From an uncultured Anaerobiospirillum sp. (GTDB lineage: Bacteria > Pseudomonadota > Gammaproteobacteria > Enterobacterales > Succinivibrionaceae): a stretch of 64,000 bases of DNA. A program made the translations under genes and the position numbers. How positions within the stretch are numbered: position 1 is the stretch's first letter; each line of letters starts with the position of its first letter. The notes under the pieces are model-generated. The model saw nothing but the letters and a program-made list of their open reading frames with translations. It searched no databases and was not told where the DNA came from. Location of the stretch: positions 1 to 64,000 of the forward strand of contig CALXNA010000012.1 in assembly GCA_944389615.1 (NCBI GenBank). Reading direction: 5' to 3'. Positions 53,767 through 61,831 of this stretch are shown in pieces.

Positions 53767-53794
53767 TTGCGTTGGGGCGCCTGCGGGGTAAGAT
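53767..53794 (+). promoter_or_regulatory. Promoter of the SDR gene
   Basis: TTGCGT (53767-53772), 16-bp spacer, TAAGAT (53789-53794), 42 bp before the start codon. Confidence 0.5.
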
Positions 53795-53835
53795 AGAGCG
53801 CAGACAGGGACGGGCCCTGATGAAGGAGATTGAGC

Positions 53836-54642
53836 ATGGCTGAGTTGGTGGTGCAAGAAGATGTTAAGGGTGAGAGCGCCCAGCGCGTAGTCGTGATTAC
53901 GGGCGCGGCCACCGGTATTGGCGCGGCGACGGCGCGCAAGTTTGCTCAAGAAGGCTATGCCTTGCTGCTGGGCGACGTCAAAGACGAGGAGCTCGCGGCG
54001 CTGGTCTCAGAACTTAAGAGCCTTACCGATGCGGTCTTGGCGGTGCGCTGCGATGTGACCGACCAAGCGAGCATCAAGGCCATGGTCGCGGTGGGTATGG
54101 CGCAGTTTGGCCATATCGACTATCTCTTCGTCAACGCCGGGATTCACCGCAACAACAGCATCTTGACCTTAACGCCTGAGGAGCTTGAGCTCATGGTTAA
54201 GACCAATGTCTTCGGCGCGGTCTATACCATTCAGGCGGTGGTGCCGCATATGATTGAGCAGGGGCAGGGCTCCATCTTGATCAACTGCTCCGATCAATGG
54301 TTCATCGGCAAAAAGAACAATTTCGCCTACGGCCTCACCAAGGGCGCCTTAGGCCAGATCACGCGCTCACTGGCGGTCGAGTTAGGCGAGTACCACATTC
54401 GGGTCAATGCCATTTGCCCGGGCACCATCGATACCCCGATTGCTCAGAGTGCTCTGGGCAAGTACGCCGCGCGCGTGGGGATGTCCTTAGAGGACGCCTA
54501 CGCCGAAGAGCGTGAGCTCTTTATCCTCAAGCGCCTCGGCACCCCCGAGGAGGTCGCCAATATGGCCTACTTCATCTTAACGCAGGCCACCTTCTCCACC
54601 GGCTCGCACTTTGGCATCGAAGGCGGCATCAGCGCTTCGTAG
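53836..54642 (+). CDS. Short-chain dehydrogenase/reductase (SDR)
   Basis: 268 residues from ATG 53836 (AAGGAGA six bases upstream). Classical SDR: cofactor loop TGAATGIG near residues 23-30, NAG at about 94, active-site Ser in INCSDQW and YGLTK (Tyr-x3-Lys) near 160, PGTIDTP after it. The Asp at the end of the second strand (LLGDVKDEE) favours NAD(H). The insertion DQWFIGKKNN between Ser and Tyr is somewhat unusual. Substrate unknown; monocistronic. Confidence 0.9.
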   Translation: MAELVVQEDVKGESAQRVVVITGAATGIGAATARKFAQEGYALLLGDVKDEELAALVSELKSLTDAVLAVRCDVTDQASIKAMVAVGMAQFGHIDYLFVNAGIHRNNSILTLTPEELELMVKTNVFGAVYTIQAVVPHMIEQGQGSILINCSDQWFIGKKNNFAYGLTKGALGQITRSLAVELGEYHIRVNAICPGTIDTPIAQSALGKYAARVGMSLEDAYAEERELFILKRLGTPEEVANMAYFILTQATFSTGSHFGIEGGISAS

Positions 54643-54681
54643 CATGAGTGCCTCGTAGGCCCCGAGCCGGTTGAGGCAGGC

Positions 54682-55188
54682 TTAGTGGGGCTCGTTGGCT
54701 TTGAGCCCGGCGCGCTCCACCTTGAGCGCAAACATCTGCGTGGCCTTAAGATGCGGGGTGAGGCGCTCCTTTAGCTCAGCTGAGGTGGCTGGATCGGAGC
54801 CATGGTGCACCATCAGCTGCACGATGGCCTCTTGAGCGGCAGCGCCGTCCCAAAACTCAATCATGCCCTCGCCGCTTAAGCTGCGGAAAAAGTTGGTGCT
54901 CTTCTGCGGCAGCTCCAGCAGCGCGATTTGGCTGCGTAGGGTGATGGTGAAAGCGCAGTGCGGGTCGCGTTGCATCAGCTCAAACTTGCGCCCGGCTTTG
55001 GCCCCATGGAATACCAAATAGAGCTCGCCTGCCTGTACCAGTGGGGCGTAGTTGACGGTGACGGCGTAAGGATAGGGCTCGTCCTTGAGTGCCAGCGTCA
55101 TCTCGGTGGCCTCGCTGAAGGCGGCTAAGACCTGCTCAGGATCGGTACAGGCGCGTTGGGCGCGCCGCATGGCAACAAGTTCAAACAT
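54682..55188 (-). CDS. Pyridoxamine-5'-phosphate-oxidase-like flavoprotein (NimA-like)
   Basis: 168 residues. The opening MRRAQRACTDPEQVLAAFSEATEMTLAL and PYAVTVNYAPL, followed by LYLVFHGAKAGRKFELMQRDPHCAFTI, match the PF12900 family of FMN-binding split-barrel proteins, which includes the 5-nitroimidazole reductases Nim. The histidine in FHGAKAGRK is the usual flavin or substrate contact. It might reduce nitro compounds, but many members have no known role. AAGG lies 8 nt before ATG 55188. Confidence 0.85.
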   Translation of the reverse strand: MFELVAMRRAQRACTDPEQVLAAFSEATEMTLALKDEPYPYAVTVNYAPLVQAGELYLVFHGAKAGRKFELMQRDPHCAFTITLRSQIALLELPQKSTNFFRSLSGEGMIEFWDGAAAQEAIVQLMVHHGSDPATSAELKERLTPHLKATQMFALKVERAGLKANEPH

Positions 55189-55295
55189 GGCAGTGACCTT
55201 GTGGTTGGGGCAGCCTGGCTGCGGACGTCGCGGCCGACGGGCGCCAAGTGTAGCGGCTGCGAGCGGTAAGCGCAGCGGCCTGCGCGGGCGAGTGC

Positions 55296-56174
55296 TTAGG
55301 CGATGTCGCTGATGTTGGCCGCGTGGAATACGAAGTGGTGGTCTAACAGAACCTTGGGTACGACCAATTGGTCGGCTTCAAGAAGCTGGATGCGGCGATC
55401 GCCGAGGCGCAAGAAGCCGGTGATGATCGGAATTGGGGGCAGGCGCGAGTTCTTATAGCAGCACTGCAAGATCTCCTTTAAGGTCGCGCTCTTAGGAGAG
55501 GTCAGATTGACCACGCCGGATTTGATCTCGTCTTGATGCTGACACAAGAAGATGATGGCGTGGCAGGCGTCATTGAGCTCAATAAAGGGGATCAAATTGG
55601 TGCCGTGGATGACGGTAAAAGGCGGGGTGCTGGCGGCTTTCTTGATGAGACCGCCGCTGCGGTGCAGCACGATGCCAAAGCGCAGCAGGTAGTAGTGCTC
55701 GATGTGGTGCTGGGAGCAGAGCTCGTGGGCCGCTTGCTCAACTTGATGGGCGATCTTCGCGATCTCACTTGAGCCGGTAGCTGCGCTCGTTTCATCTTGG
55801 CGCGCGGCGCTCTTCTCGTTATAAGCGGCGACGGCGCTTGCCTGCAGGTACAGCGGCGGCAGCTGCGGCTTAGCTTTGAGCTGCGCTATCACCTCGAGGC
55901 GTGAGCTTAAGAGCAGGCCTAAGCGGCGCGTGGTGATGGGCTTGGCGCCCAAGCTCTCGCCTGCCAAGTTGATCAGAACGTCACCGCTGCCGTCGTAGTC
56001 CTCATAGCTTATGAGCTTGACCGTGGCGACATCAAATTGGTGCTTGGTCAGGCGCGCGCTGACCTTGATGAGGTCGGAGTGGGTTAGGATCGTGACCTCG
56101 TGGTGTTGGGCGACCAACATTTGCGCCAATCTGCATCCCACAAAGCCCGAGCCGCCGGCAATCACAACATTCAT
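55296..56174 (-). CDS. yfcH: TIGR01777/YfcH family epimerase-like protein
   Basis: 292 residues, E. coli YfcH 297. Extended SDR with NAD-binding GGSGFVG (residues 7-13), LINLAGESLGAKPIT (the family hallmark NLAG..I), and LQASAVAAYNE in place of the usual SAVGYYG, so the active-site Tyr lies in AAYN. C-terminal DUF1731-like segment with LPPIPIITGFLRLGDRR. Function unknown in all bacteria. It is monocistronic here. Confidence 0.88.
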   Translation of the reverse strand: MNVVIAGGSGFVGCRLAQMLVAQHHEVTILTHSDLIKVSARLTKHQFDVATVKLISYEDYDGSGDVLINLAGESLGAKPITTRRLGLLLSSRLEVIAQLKAKPQLPPLYLQASAVAAYNEKSAARQDETSAATGSSEIAKIAHQVEQAAHELCSQHHIEHYYLLRFGIVLHRSGGLIKKAASTPPFTVIHGTNLIPFIELNDACHAIIFLCQHQDEIKSGVVNLTSPKSATLKEILQCCYKNSRLPPIPIITGFLRLGDRRIQLLEADQLVVPKVLLDHHFVFHAANISDIA

Positions 56175-56337
56175 CGCGCCGCCTCCCTTACAAAACCAAG
56201 ATACTGCCGTCCCCAGCGCGGGGCGGCCTGAAGCCTATGAGGTGGCTGTAAGCCCCATCAGGCCGGTCTGAGACCGTGTGCTTAGGCCATTATAGCGCAA
56301 AGCGCCAAGGCGACGTTTTGGGGGTACACAAACGCCA

Positions 56338-56357
56338 CAGGCCCCCGAAGGGGCCTG
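56338..56357 (-). terminator. Terminator hairpin of pta
   Basis: CAGGCCCC-CGAA-GGGGCCTG on the plus strand. On the minus strand the loop reads TTCG closed by C-G, the extra-stable tetraloop, on an 8-bp GC stem, 51 bp behind the pta stop. The T-content after it is moderate. Confidence 0.72.
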
Positions 56358-56408
56358 CGACGGCAGCGCGAGCGCACTGCTATAGCACTAAGACGGCGTT
56401 AACGCGGC

Positions 56409-58442
56409 CTATTGTGCGTCTTTTTGACCAGCCTGGATGGCGGTGATGGCAATGGTGTAGATGATGTCATCAACCAAGGCGCCACGGGAGAGGTCGTTAA
56501 CTGGCTTGTTGAGGCCTTGTAACATCGGGCCGATGGCGACGACGTTAGCCGAACGCTGAACTGCCTTGTAGACGGTGTTGCCCGTGGAGAGGCTTGGGAA
56601 GATGAAGACCGTAGCCTTGCCTGCCACCTTGGAGTTTGGAGCCTTCTGGGCGGCAACATCTGGCATGACCGAAGCGTCGTACTGGAGTGGGCCGTCGATG
56701 TTCAAGTCTGGGCGTAACTCCTGAGCCTTCTTGGTGGCAGCGGTCATGAGGTCAACATCTGGGCCCTTGCCCGAGGTGCCGGTGGAGTAGGTGACCATGG
56801 CAACACGTGGGTCAATGCCAAAGGCCTTGGCGGTGTCAGCCGATTGGATGGCAATCTGAGCTAACTCGTCGGCATTTGGATTGAGGTTCAGAGCGCAGTC
56901 GCCGAAGACGTAAACCTGCTCCTCCATCAACATGAAGAAGATGGCCGAAACTAAGGAAGCGCCCGGGGCAGTCTTGATGACCTGCAGGGCTGGGCGAATG
57001 GTGTTAGCGGTGGTGTGGACGGCGCCGGAGACTAAGCCGTGAACCTCATCGCGCTCTAACATCATGGTGGCTAAGAAGACATTGTCCTTTAAGAGCTCAC
57101 GGGCCTGATCGGCGGTTAAGCCCTTCTTCTTGCGCAGCTCAACTAAGCGGTCAACGTAGTTCTCGCGGATCTCATCTGGATCGATGAACTCAACGCCCTC
57201 ATCTAAGGAGACGCCTTGCTGGGCGGCAACTTCTAAGATCTTATCCTTCTTGCCGTAGAGGACTGGGACAGCGATCTTAGCGGCAGCGACGCGGGCGGCA
57301 GCGCAAACGGTACGTGGCTCATCACCCTCTGGCAGTGCAATGCGCTTGTGGGCGGCACGGGCCAGCTCCGTTAACTTGTAGCGGAAGGCCTCTGGGCTCA
57401 TGAGTGGGTACTCATTGGCCTTGCCAGCCTTTAAGGTGTCGATCAAGAGCTGGTTAAAGCAAGGAGCGGCGTACTGAGCGACGGCCTCGGCGCGCTCGGT
57501 GTCGTCCTTGAGTAAGAAGGCAGGTAAGGAGCCTAAGGTCTCAGCGACAGCCCAAACCGAAGCTTGGGTGCAGATGGTAGCGGTGCCGACCGTGCCCTGA
57601 GCGCCGCCGCATAAGACGACGATGGCAGCCTTGGTGGCAGCTGGTACCTTGTCGGTGATGAGTAAGTCGTGATCACCAGCAGCCTCTGCGTCGAAGACTA
57701 CGGTGCAAGCACGGGCATTGCCGTCACCTGCTAAGGTGCCGTCAATGAAACCGGCTAAGTCGCTGGCGCGGTATGCGTAGTTCTTGCAGCAGTAAGGGAT
57801 TACTGCCAGTGGGGTGCAGCCGCAGCCTTGGCCGTCAGCCGAGCAAGCCTCAGCTGCTGGAGCTTGAGCAGGCTTGTGGCAGCCACACTCCTTGCCGCCG
57901 CAGCCGCCGTTTTGGTGACCGGATAAGACTAACTTCTTTTGACCCTTGGCATCACGTGGGGCATCGGCATTGAGTAAGATGCCACCTAAGAAGCGGGTCG
58001 CAGCAGCGTTGCCGAAGTAAGATAAGGCAATCTTGACCAAGGCCATGGCCTTTTGGCACTTGCCCATCGAGACGACTAAGATATCGCCATCAACGGCGTG
58101 GCAAATCGCGGAGTTGATCGCGTTCTGATCGAACTTATCAGCGACGACACCTTCAACGACGACCACATCAGCACCGCTGTCTTGGAGCAGGCGGTTGTAG
58201 TTGCCCAAGATGGCCTCAACTAACTCGCTCTTCTTACCTTGGGACAGGTACTTGACCGCCTCGCACTTAGAGATGGAGTAGTTTTGAGCGCAGCCCTTAT
58301 CACAGATGTTCTTGCAGGCATCTAAAGGACGGAAGGCGACAGCCTTGACTCCCGCGTCTTGTAAGGCCTTGACCAAACCATTGGTTGCGACAAACAGACC
58401 ATCAGATTTGCCCACAGGGACAAGCATTACGGAACGTGACAC
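56409..58442 (-). CDS. pta: Phosphate acetyltransferase with cysteine-rich insertion
   Basis: 677 residues from GTG 58442 (GGAG six bases upstream), giving VSRSVMLVPVGKSDG, matching E. coli MSRIIMLIPTGTSVG; the frame is open upstream without meaning. Three parts: P-loop-like N-terminal domain (1-170), DRTGG-like domain (~215-340), and the C-terminal PTA domain (~360-677) with KRIALPEGDEPRT, GLVSGAVHTTANTIRPALQVI and PSLSTGNTVYK. It interconverts acetyl-CoA and acetyl phosphate. Between the first two parts is an insertion with Cys 181, 186, 188, 200, 207, 209, 218, 219 and His189, and another cysteine group (43, 47, 51, 60) lies near the start. ackA, usually its neighbour, is absent. Confidence 0.94.
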   Translation of the reverse strand: MSRSVMLVPVGKSDGLFVATNGLVKALQDAGVKAVAFRPLDACKNICDKGCAQNYSISKCEAVKYLSQGKKSELVEAILGNYNRLLQDSGADVVVVEGVVADKFDQNAINSAICHAVDGDILVVSMGKCQKAMALVKIALSYFGNAAATRFLGGILLNADAPRDAKGQKKLVLSGHQNGGCGGKECGCHKPAQAPAAEACSADGQGCGCTPLAVIPYCCKNYAYRASDLAGFIDGTLAGDGNARACTVVFDAEAAGDHDLLITDKVPAATKAAIVVLCGGAQGTVGTATICTQASVWAVAETLGSLPAFLLKDDTERAEAVAQYAAPCFNQLLIDTLKAGKANEYPLMSPEAFRYKLTELARAAHKRIALPEGDEPRTVCAAARVAAAKIAVPVLYGKKDKILEVAAQQGVSLDEGVEFIDPDEIRENYVDRLVELRKKKGLTADQARELLKDNVFLATMMLERDEVHGLVSGAVHTTANTIRPALQVIKTAPGASLVSAIFFMLMEEQVYVFGDCALNLNPNADELAQIAIQSADTAKAFGIDPRVAMVTYSTGTSGKGPDVDLMTAATKKAQELRPDLNIDGPLQYDASVMPDVAAQKAPNSKVAGKATVFIFPSLSTGNTVYKAVQRSANVVAIGPMLQGLNKPVNDLSRGALVDDIIYTIAITAIQAGQKDAQ

Positions 58443-58869
58443 TTTATTCTCCAAAAATAATCTGCCAATCCTCTCCATGCCCTTCGCGCGCTGCAGCGCA
58501 GAGCTCAGCCACCGCGCGTTAGGCATACTAATCATTGGCCTTAGAATAGCGCAAAAGCTCCGGCGCTGCCCGGCTTTTTGCAAAAATTGCCCGTAGGATC
58601 AAGGCCGCCGCGCAGGTCACCGGTTCACGTACGGCGGTGCCTGCGCCGCGCGCAGCCGCACCCACTGGCACTTTGTGCGCAAGATTCTCAGCTAGAGGCG
58701 CAAGGCGGCGTCACTGCCATACCAGTGCTATTTTTCACAAAACTTTATAAATTAACTTTACTAAGTTGTGGTGCTACGTGCCTGCGCTGGTCTGCGCGCT
58801 GCTTGCTTGCGCACGCCGGGGCCGCGCCCGCGTATAATGGGCGCAGCAGTAATAGCGTGCAGGAGAGTT
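58443..58869. other. Divergent control region of pta and yfbV
   Basis: 430 bp without a gene. It contains an AT-rich patch (58732-58767) with two AACTTTA copies flanked by CACAA and TTGTG, and TATAAT at 58833-58838 as the -10 of yfbV (no well-spaced -35). On the minus strand TTGCGC, 17-bp spacer, TTAGTA (about 58554-58526) could serve pta. Confidence 0.5.
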
Positions 58870-59358
58870 ATGAGCTTATCGTTCGTTACAGCAATCAAGC
58901 GCGGCCGCGCTTATATGGACTTGTGGCCCACCGATGTGCCGGTGCTCAAGGCGGCCTTCCGCGAAGTGCGGGTGGCCCAGCTCTTAAGTCAGGCCAAATG
59001 GTATGTGCCGCCAATTATCGCGATCATGCTCTTCTTGCTCTACTACTCCTTGGGTGGGTTGCAAGGCTTAAAGCTGATGTGGGCCTATCCGCAGGCCTTC
59101 CCGGCCTACACTTATATGTCCAGCGCCTCGGTCATCATGAGCATCTTGGTGATGCTGCTCATCGTCCTCTATGGTTACATCTGGATGGCGCTGCAGTCAT
59201 ATCAGAAGCTCACGCCACAGCAAGAGCACTTCTATCACGATCTGATGGCGCAGCTGGGCAAGGAGCCGGTCGAGCGGCCGCGCCGCTTTGACTTGGCCCA
59301 AGCCTTAAGCTGGGGCTGCAAGAACCTCAAGGATAAGAGCTTCCTCAACAACGTCTAA
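58870..59358 (+). CDS. yfbV: UPF0208 membrane protein YfbV
   Basis: 162 residues, E. coli 151. AGGAGAG precedes ATG 58870. The short cytoplasmic start with RRG-like basic residues and YMDLWP, two central membrane helices (VPPIIAIMLFLLYYSLGG and SASVIMSILVMLLIVLYGYIWM), and the ending NLKDKSFLNNV match the family (E. coli ends QLDKTFLDDL). In E. coli it reduces macrodomain-dependent chromosome mobility (Ter insulation) and lies next to ackA-pta; here it is divergent from pta directly. Confidence 0.9.
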   Translation: MSLSFVTAIKRGRAYMDLWPTDVPVLKAAFREVRVAQLLSQAKWYVPPIIAIMLFLLYYSLGGLQGLKLMWAYPQAFPAYTYMSSASVIMSILVMLLIVLYGYIWMALQSYQKLTPQQEHFYHDLMAQLGKEPVERPRRFDLAQALSWGCKNLKDKSFLNNV

Positions 59359-59365
59359 GGGCGCG

Positions 59366-59379
59366 CCGCGGCGCCGCGG
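59366..59379. repeat. 14-bp GC palindrome between convergent genes
   Basis: CCGCGGC-GCCGCGG is perfectly symmetrical and lies between the yfbV stop and the convergent Sel1-like gene. Confidence 0.6.
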
Positions 59380-59397
59380 TTTAGTGCGCGGTCGCGC

Positions 59398-60159
59398 TTA
59401 GTGCGCAGCATCAGCCGTGGGTGGGGCTGGCTGTTGCCCGTTTTGGACGTAGAGGTTGAACTGCTCGAGCTTGGTTTGGTATTCGCGCAATTCGGTGCAG
59501 GACTCTTGGTCGCCTAAGTCGCAGGCGGCTTGGTGGTACTGGCCTGACTCCTTGAAGAGCTCAACATCGCGCTTCATGTAGGCCTCCGAGAAGATGGCAA
59601 GTGCCGCTTGGCGACAGCCCGTGGCGTCCTTGAGGGCGCAGGCGCGTTTGCCGTAGTCGGCCGCGGTCTTGAGGTTCTGCTCGACGTGATCGCCGATGTA
59701 GTAGAGCGAGGACAAGATGAGGCAGCCATAGGATTGGCCGTGGTCGCACAGGTATTGGCCGACCTTAATGCCTTGCGGGTAGTCGTTGAGACCAAAGTGC
59801 GAATCGGTCAAGAGTGTGCTCAAGGCGGCGCAGCTTTGGTAGGCTTGCTCGGAGTTGGAGTAGCAGACCTTGCTTAAGTACTGGGCGGCTTGGGCGTATT
59901 GCTGCTGACCTAAGTAGTTTTGGGCAAGCCAGTGGCAGGCCTCCACCGTGCCTGCGGCGCAGGCTTGTTGCGCTTGCGTCTCGCCGACAAAGCTCTCCTG
60001 CGCTCCAGCGTTGGTAGGGGCGGGCGCAGTCGCGGCCGGGGCAGGCGTGACGACGGTGGTGGCAGCTACGGCCGTGCCGCTCACCAGAGCACTAAAGCCC
60101 AAAGCAAGAAGCGCGGTGCCAAGATAAGTGGTGCCAGTGAAAAGATGAGCGCTGTCCAT
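59398..60159 (-). CDS. Exported Sel1/HcpA-like cysteine-rich repeat protein
   Basis: 253 residues from ATG 60159, chosen because GGGAT lies 6 nt upstream (an ATG four codons earlier has none). Signal peptide ending near TAVAA, an Ala/Thr/Pro linker, then about five Sel1-type helical repeats, each holding a cysteine pair eight or so residues apart (ACAAGTVEAC, VCYSNSEQAYQSC, LCDHGQSYGC, ACALKDATGC, ACDLGDQESC). This disulphide-per-repeat pattern is that of the Helicobacter HcpA family. Probably a periplasmic or secreted scaffold for protein interactions; the ligand is unknown. Confidence 0.87.
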   Translation of the reverse strand: MDSAHLFTGTTYLGTALLALGFSALVSGTAVAATTVVTPAPAATAPAPTNAGAQESFVGETQAQQACAAGTVEACHWLAQNYLGQQQYAQAAQYLSKVCYSNSEQAYQSCAALSTLLTDSHFGLNDYPQGIKVGQYLCDHGQSYGCLILSSLYYIGDHVEQNLKTAADYGKRACALKDATGCRQAALAIFSEAYMKRDVELFKESGQYHQAACDLGDQESCTELREYQTKLEQFNLYVQNGQQPAPPTADAAH

Positions 60160-60414
60160 TTGTAATCCCATGTTGTGTTTGCGGAGCGCTGCGGCCCAAA
60201 CCTGATGCCGGTACCTCAGACTGCGAGGCGGTTTGAGCGCTGCGGTCAGTTAGTGCGCTGTACCCGGCCAGTTGAGCTGGAACCTAGGCAAAAGCGGCCG
60301 CTGCCGAGGCATGCACGGATTAGGCCTCACAAGGAGCGGCGGAGTCAGTTAAGCTGATATTCTAGCCCAACAGTGGCCATAAATCTGTGAACTTCCGCCA
60401 TTTTTAGCGCTTTA
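60160..60414. other. Intergenic DNA between the Sel1-like gene and ogt
   Basis: About 255 bp. No gene or clear structure seen. Confidence 0.4.
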
Positions 60415-60921
60415 TCAGGGTTTGGGGCGCTGCTCCAGTGCAAGGAGCTGCTGCTTGCGCGTCAGACCATAGGCGTAGCCAGTAAGCTGGCCTTGGGCCC
60501 CAAGGACGCGGTGGCAGGGGACGAGCAGGGCGATGGGATTGCGGCCAATGGCTTGGGCTACCGCCCGTGCCATGCGCGTGCCGCGCTCCGGGCAGAGAGC
60601 TTGGGCGATAGCGCCGTAGGTGGTGGTGTGGCCGTAGGGTATGGTGCGCAAATAGTTCCAGACTTGGCGCTCCAGCTCCGTGCCGGAGAGCGTCACAGGC
60701 GGCGGGGGCGGAAGTTCACACTGAGCAAAGTAGCAGTCGAGCCACGCGCAGGTGCGCTCGGGGATGCTGTTACTGAGCGCGCTTGCGAGGTGGGCGCAGC
60801 GTAGCGGAACTACCTCGTCAAACCACAGACCCCAGAGCGTCGCGTGGGCCTGCTCCCAGAGGATGGTAAGCGGGCCTAAGGGCGATTGATAGCGGTAGGT
60901 GACAAGCTTAGGATCAGTCAT
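60415..60921 (-). CDS. ogt: Methylated-DNA-protein-cysteine methyltransferase
   Basis: 168 residues. Active-site motif LLVPCHRV with the acceptor Cys136, preceded by the helix-turn-helix YGAIAQAL and the arginine finger region RMARAVAQAIGRNP. It removes methyl or larger alkyl groups from O6 of guanine in DNA in a suicide reaction. No AraC/Ada domain, so the Ogt type. Its start overlaps the end of the GNAT gene by 8 bp, so the two are translationally coupled. Confidence 0.95.
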   Translation of the reverse strand: MTDPKLVTYRYQSPLGPLTILWEQAHATLWGLWFDEVVPLRCAHLASALSNSIPERTCAWLDCYFAQCELPPPPPVTLSGTELERQVWNYLRTIPYGHTTTYGAIAQALCPERGTRMARAVAQAIGRNPIALLVPCHRVLGAQGQLTGYAYGLTRKQQLLALEQRPKP

Positions 60922-61501
60922 GTTGCTCTGCCAGTGCTGCGGCCAAGGCTTGGGCTAAGGTCGGCTTGGCCTCAATGGTCTTGACCATGTGAAAGTTGGT
61001 ACAGGTTTGGCCGCGTACCGTCACCTGCTGCTCGGCTTGCACCGTCATGCCCATCGCCTCAAAGAAGGGCCGGGCTGTGAGCGAAGCATCGGTGGTGATG
61101 GTGCTCTGCTGCGCGCGCGAACAGACATGCTCTAAGCACTGATAGAGCTCGCGCCCAATGCCGTGGCGTTGCAGCTGAGGGTCGACAAAGAGGTGGTCTA
61201 AGTGCCCGCTTGCGGTGAGGGAGGCAAAGCCTGCCACTTGCATCGAACCGCCCACATCGTCCTTGGCATCAAAGGAGAGGCAAGCTACGAGGCAATAGTT
61301 GCGCTCCAAGCGCGCAGCCAAGGTCGCGCTGACCTGCGGGTCATAGGGCGGCGCCCATGCATCAAGCTGCTCCGGGGTGTAGGCGCGCGCGCAGCTGTCA
61401 TGAACTGCGCGGTAGAAGACGTCATAGACCGCCCGGCTTAAGTGGGCGTTGTAGGGCACGATTAAGAGCGCGCCATCCTTGGCCTTGCGTGCTTTAGCCA
61501 T
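60914..61501 (-). CDS. GNAT family N-acetyltransferase
   Basis: 195 residues from ATG 61501 (GGAGG 8 nt upstream). The acetyl-CoA loop is seen as HLFVDPQLQRHGIGREL (Q-x-x-G-x-G/A) at about 104-121, followed by ARPFFEAMGM of the C-terminal half. The N-terminal region with VFYRAVHDSCARAYTPEQLDAWAP is typical of the YafP/ElaA-like group. Acceptor unknown. First gene of a two-gene operon with ogt, which hints at a stress-related role. Confidence 0.88.
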   Translation of the reverse strand: MAKARKAKDGALLIVPYNAHLSRAVYDVFYRAVHDSCARAYTPEQLDAWAPPYDPQVSATLAARLERNYCLVACLSFDAKDDVGGSMQVAGFASLTASGHLDHLFVDPQLQRHGIGRELYQCLEHVCSRAQQSTITTDASLTARPFFEAMGMTVQAEQQVTVRGQTCTNFHMVKTIEAKPTLAQALAAALAEQHD

Positions 61502-61581
61502 GTCATCATCCTCCGTGTACTGTGGGCCGTATTTTAGCCGATCTGGGCCTGCGGCGTGGTGCCTTGTGCCGGGGCAGTACC

Positions 61582-61597
61582 TGTGAAATTAGTCACA
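61582..61597 (+). promoter_or_regulatory. CRP-binding site of the rbsK promoter
   Basis: TGTGA-AATTAG-TCACA has both consensus half-sites. Its centre lies about 61 bp before the predicted start of transcription, the optimal class I distance. Confidence 0.75.
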
Positions 61598-61614
61598 CTA
61601 TTGCGGGGGCCGGG

Positions 61615-61643
61615 TTTACAGCGGTGGTGTACTTATCTATGCT
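61615..61643 (+). promoter_or_regulatory. Promoter of rbsK
   Basis: TTTACA (61615-61620), 17-bp spacer, TATGCT (61638-61643); start near 61651. The 180-nt leader ends in a hairpin GGCCTCG-TCTG-CGAGGCC (61796-61813), immediately ahead of the GGGAGG ribosome binding site. Confidence 0.72.
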
Positions 61644-61795
61644 TGAGTGAGTTTTCTTATTGGGTCTGGGGTGGATTTGGTCTTAGGGATGGGTCCAAGT
61701 CATCATCCGGCGTGCGCTGACAGCGGCCGCGGCAACGGCCTTCCCGTCATAGTAGGGCGCGGCGGACGCCCGAGACTGAGCTCTTAATTTGTTGG

Positions 61796-61813
61796 GGCCT
61801 CGTCTGCGAGGCC
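61796..61813 (+). promoter_or_regulatory. Hairpin directly before the rbsK ribosome binding site
   Basis: A perfect 7-bp stem with a 4-base loop, 4-5 bases ahead of GGGAGG. It may stabilise the message or control translation. Confidence 0.5.
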
Positions 61814-61831
61814 GATGAGGGAGGATAGCTT

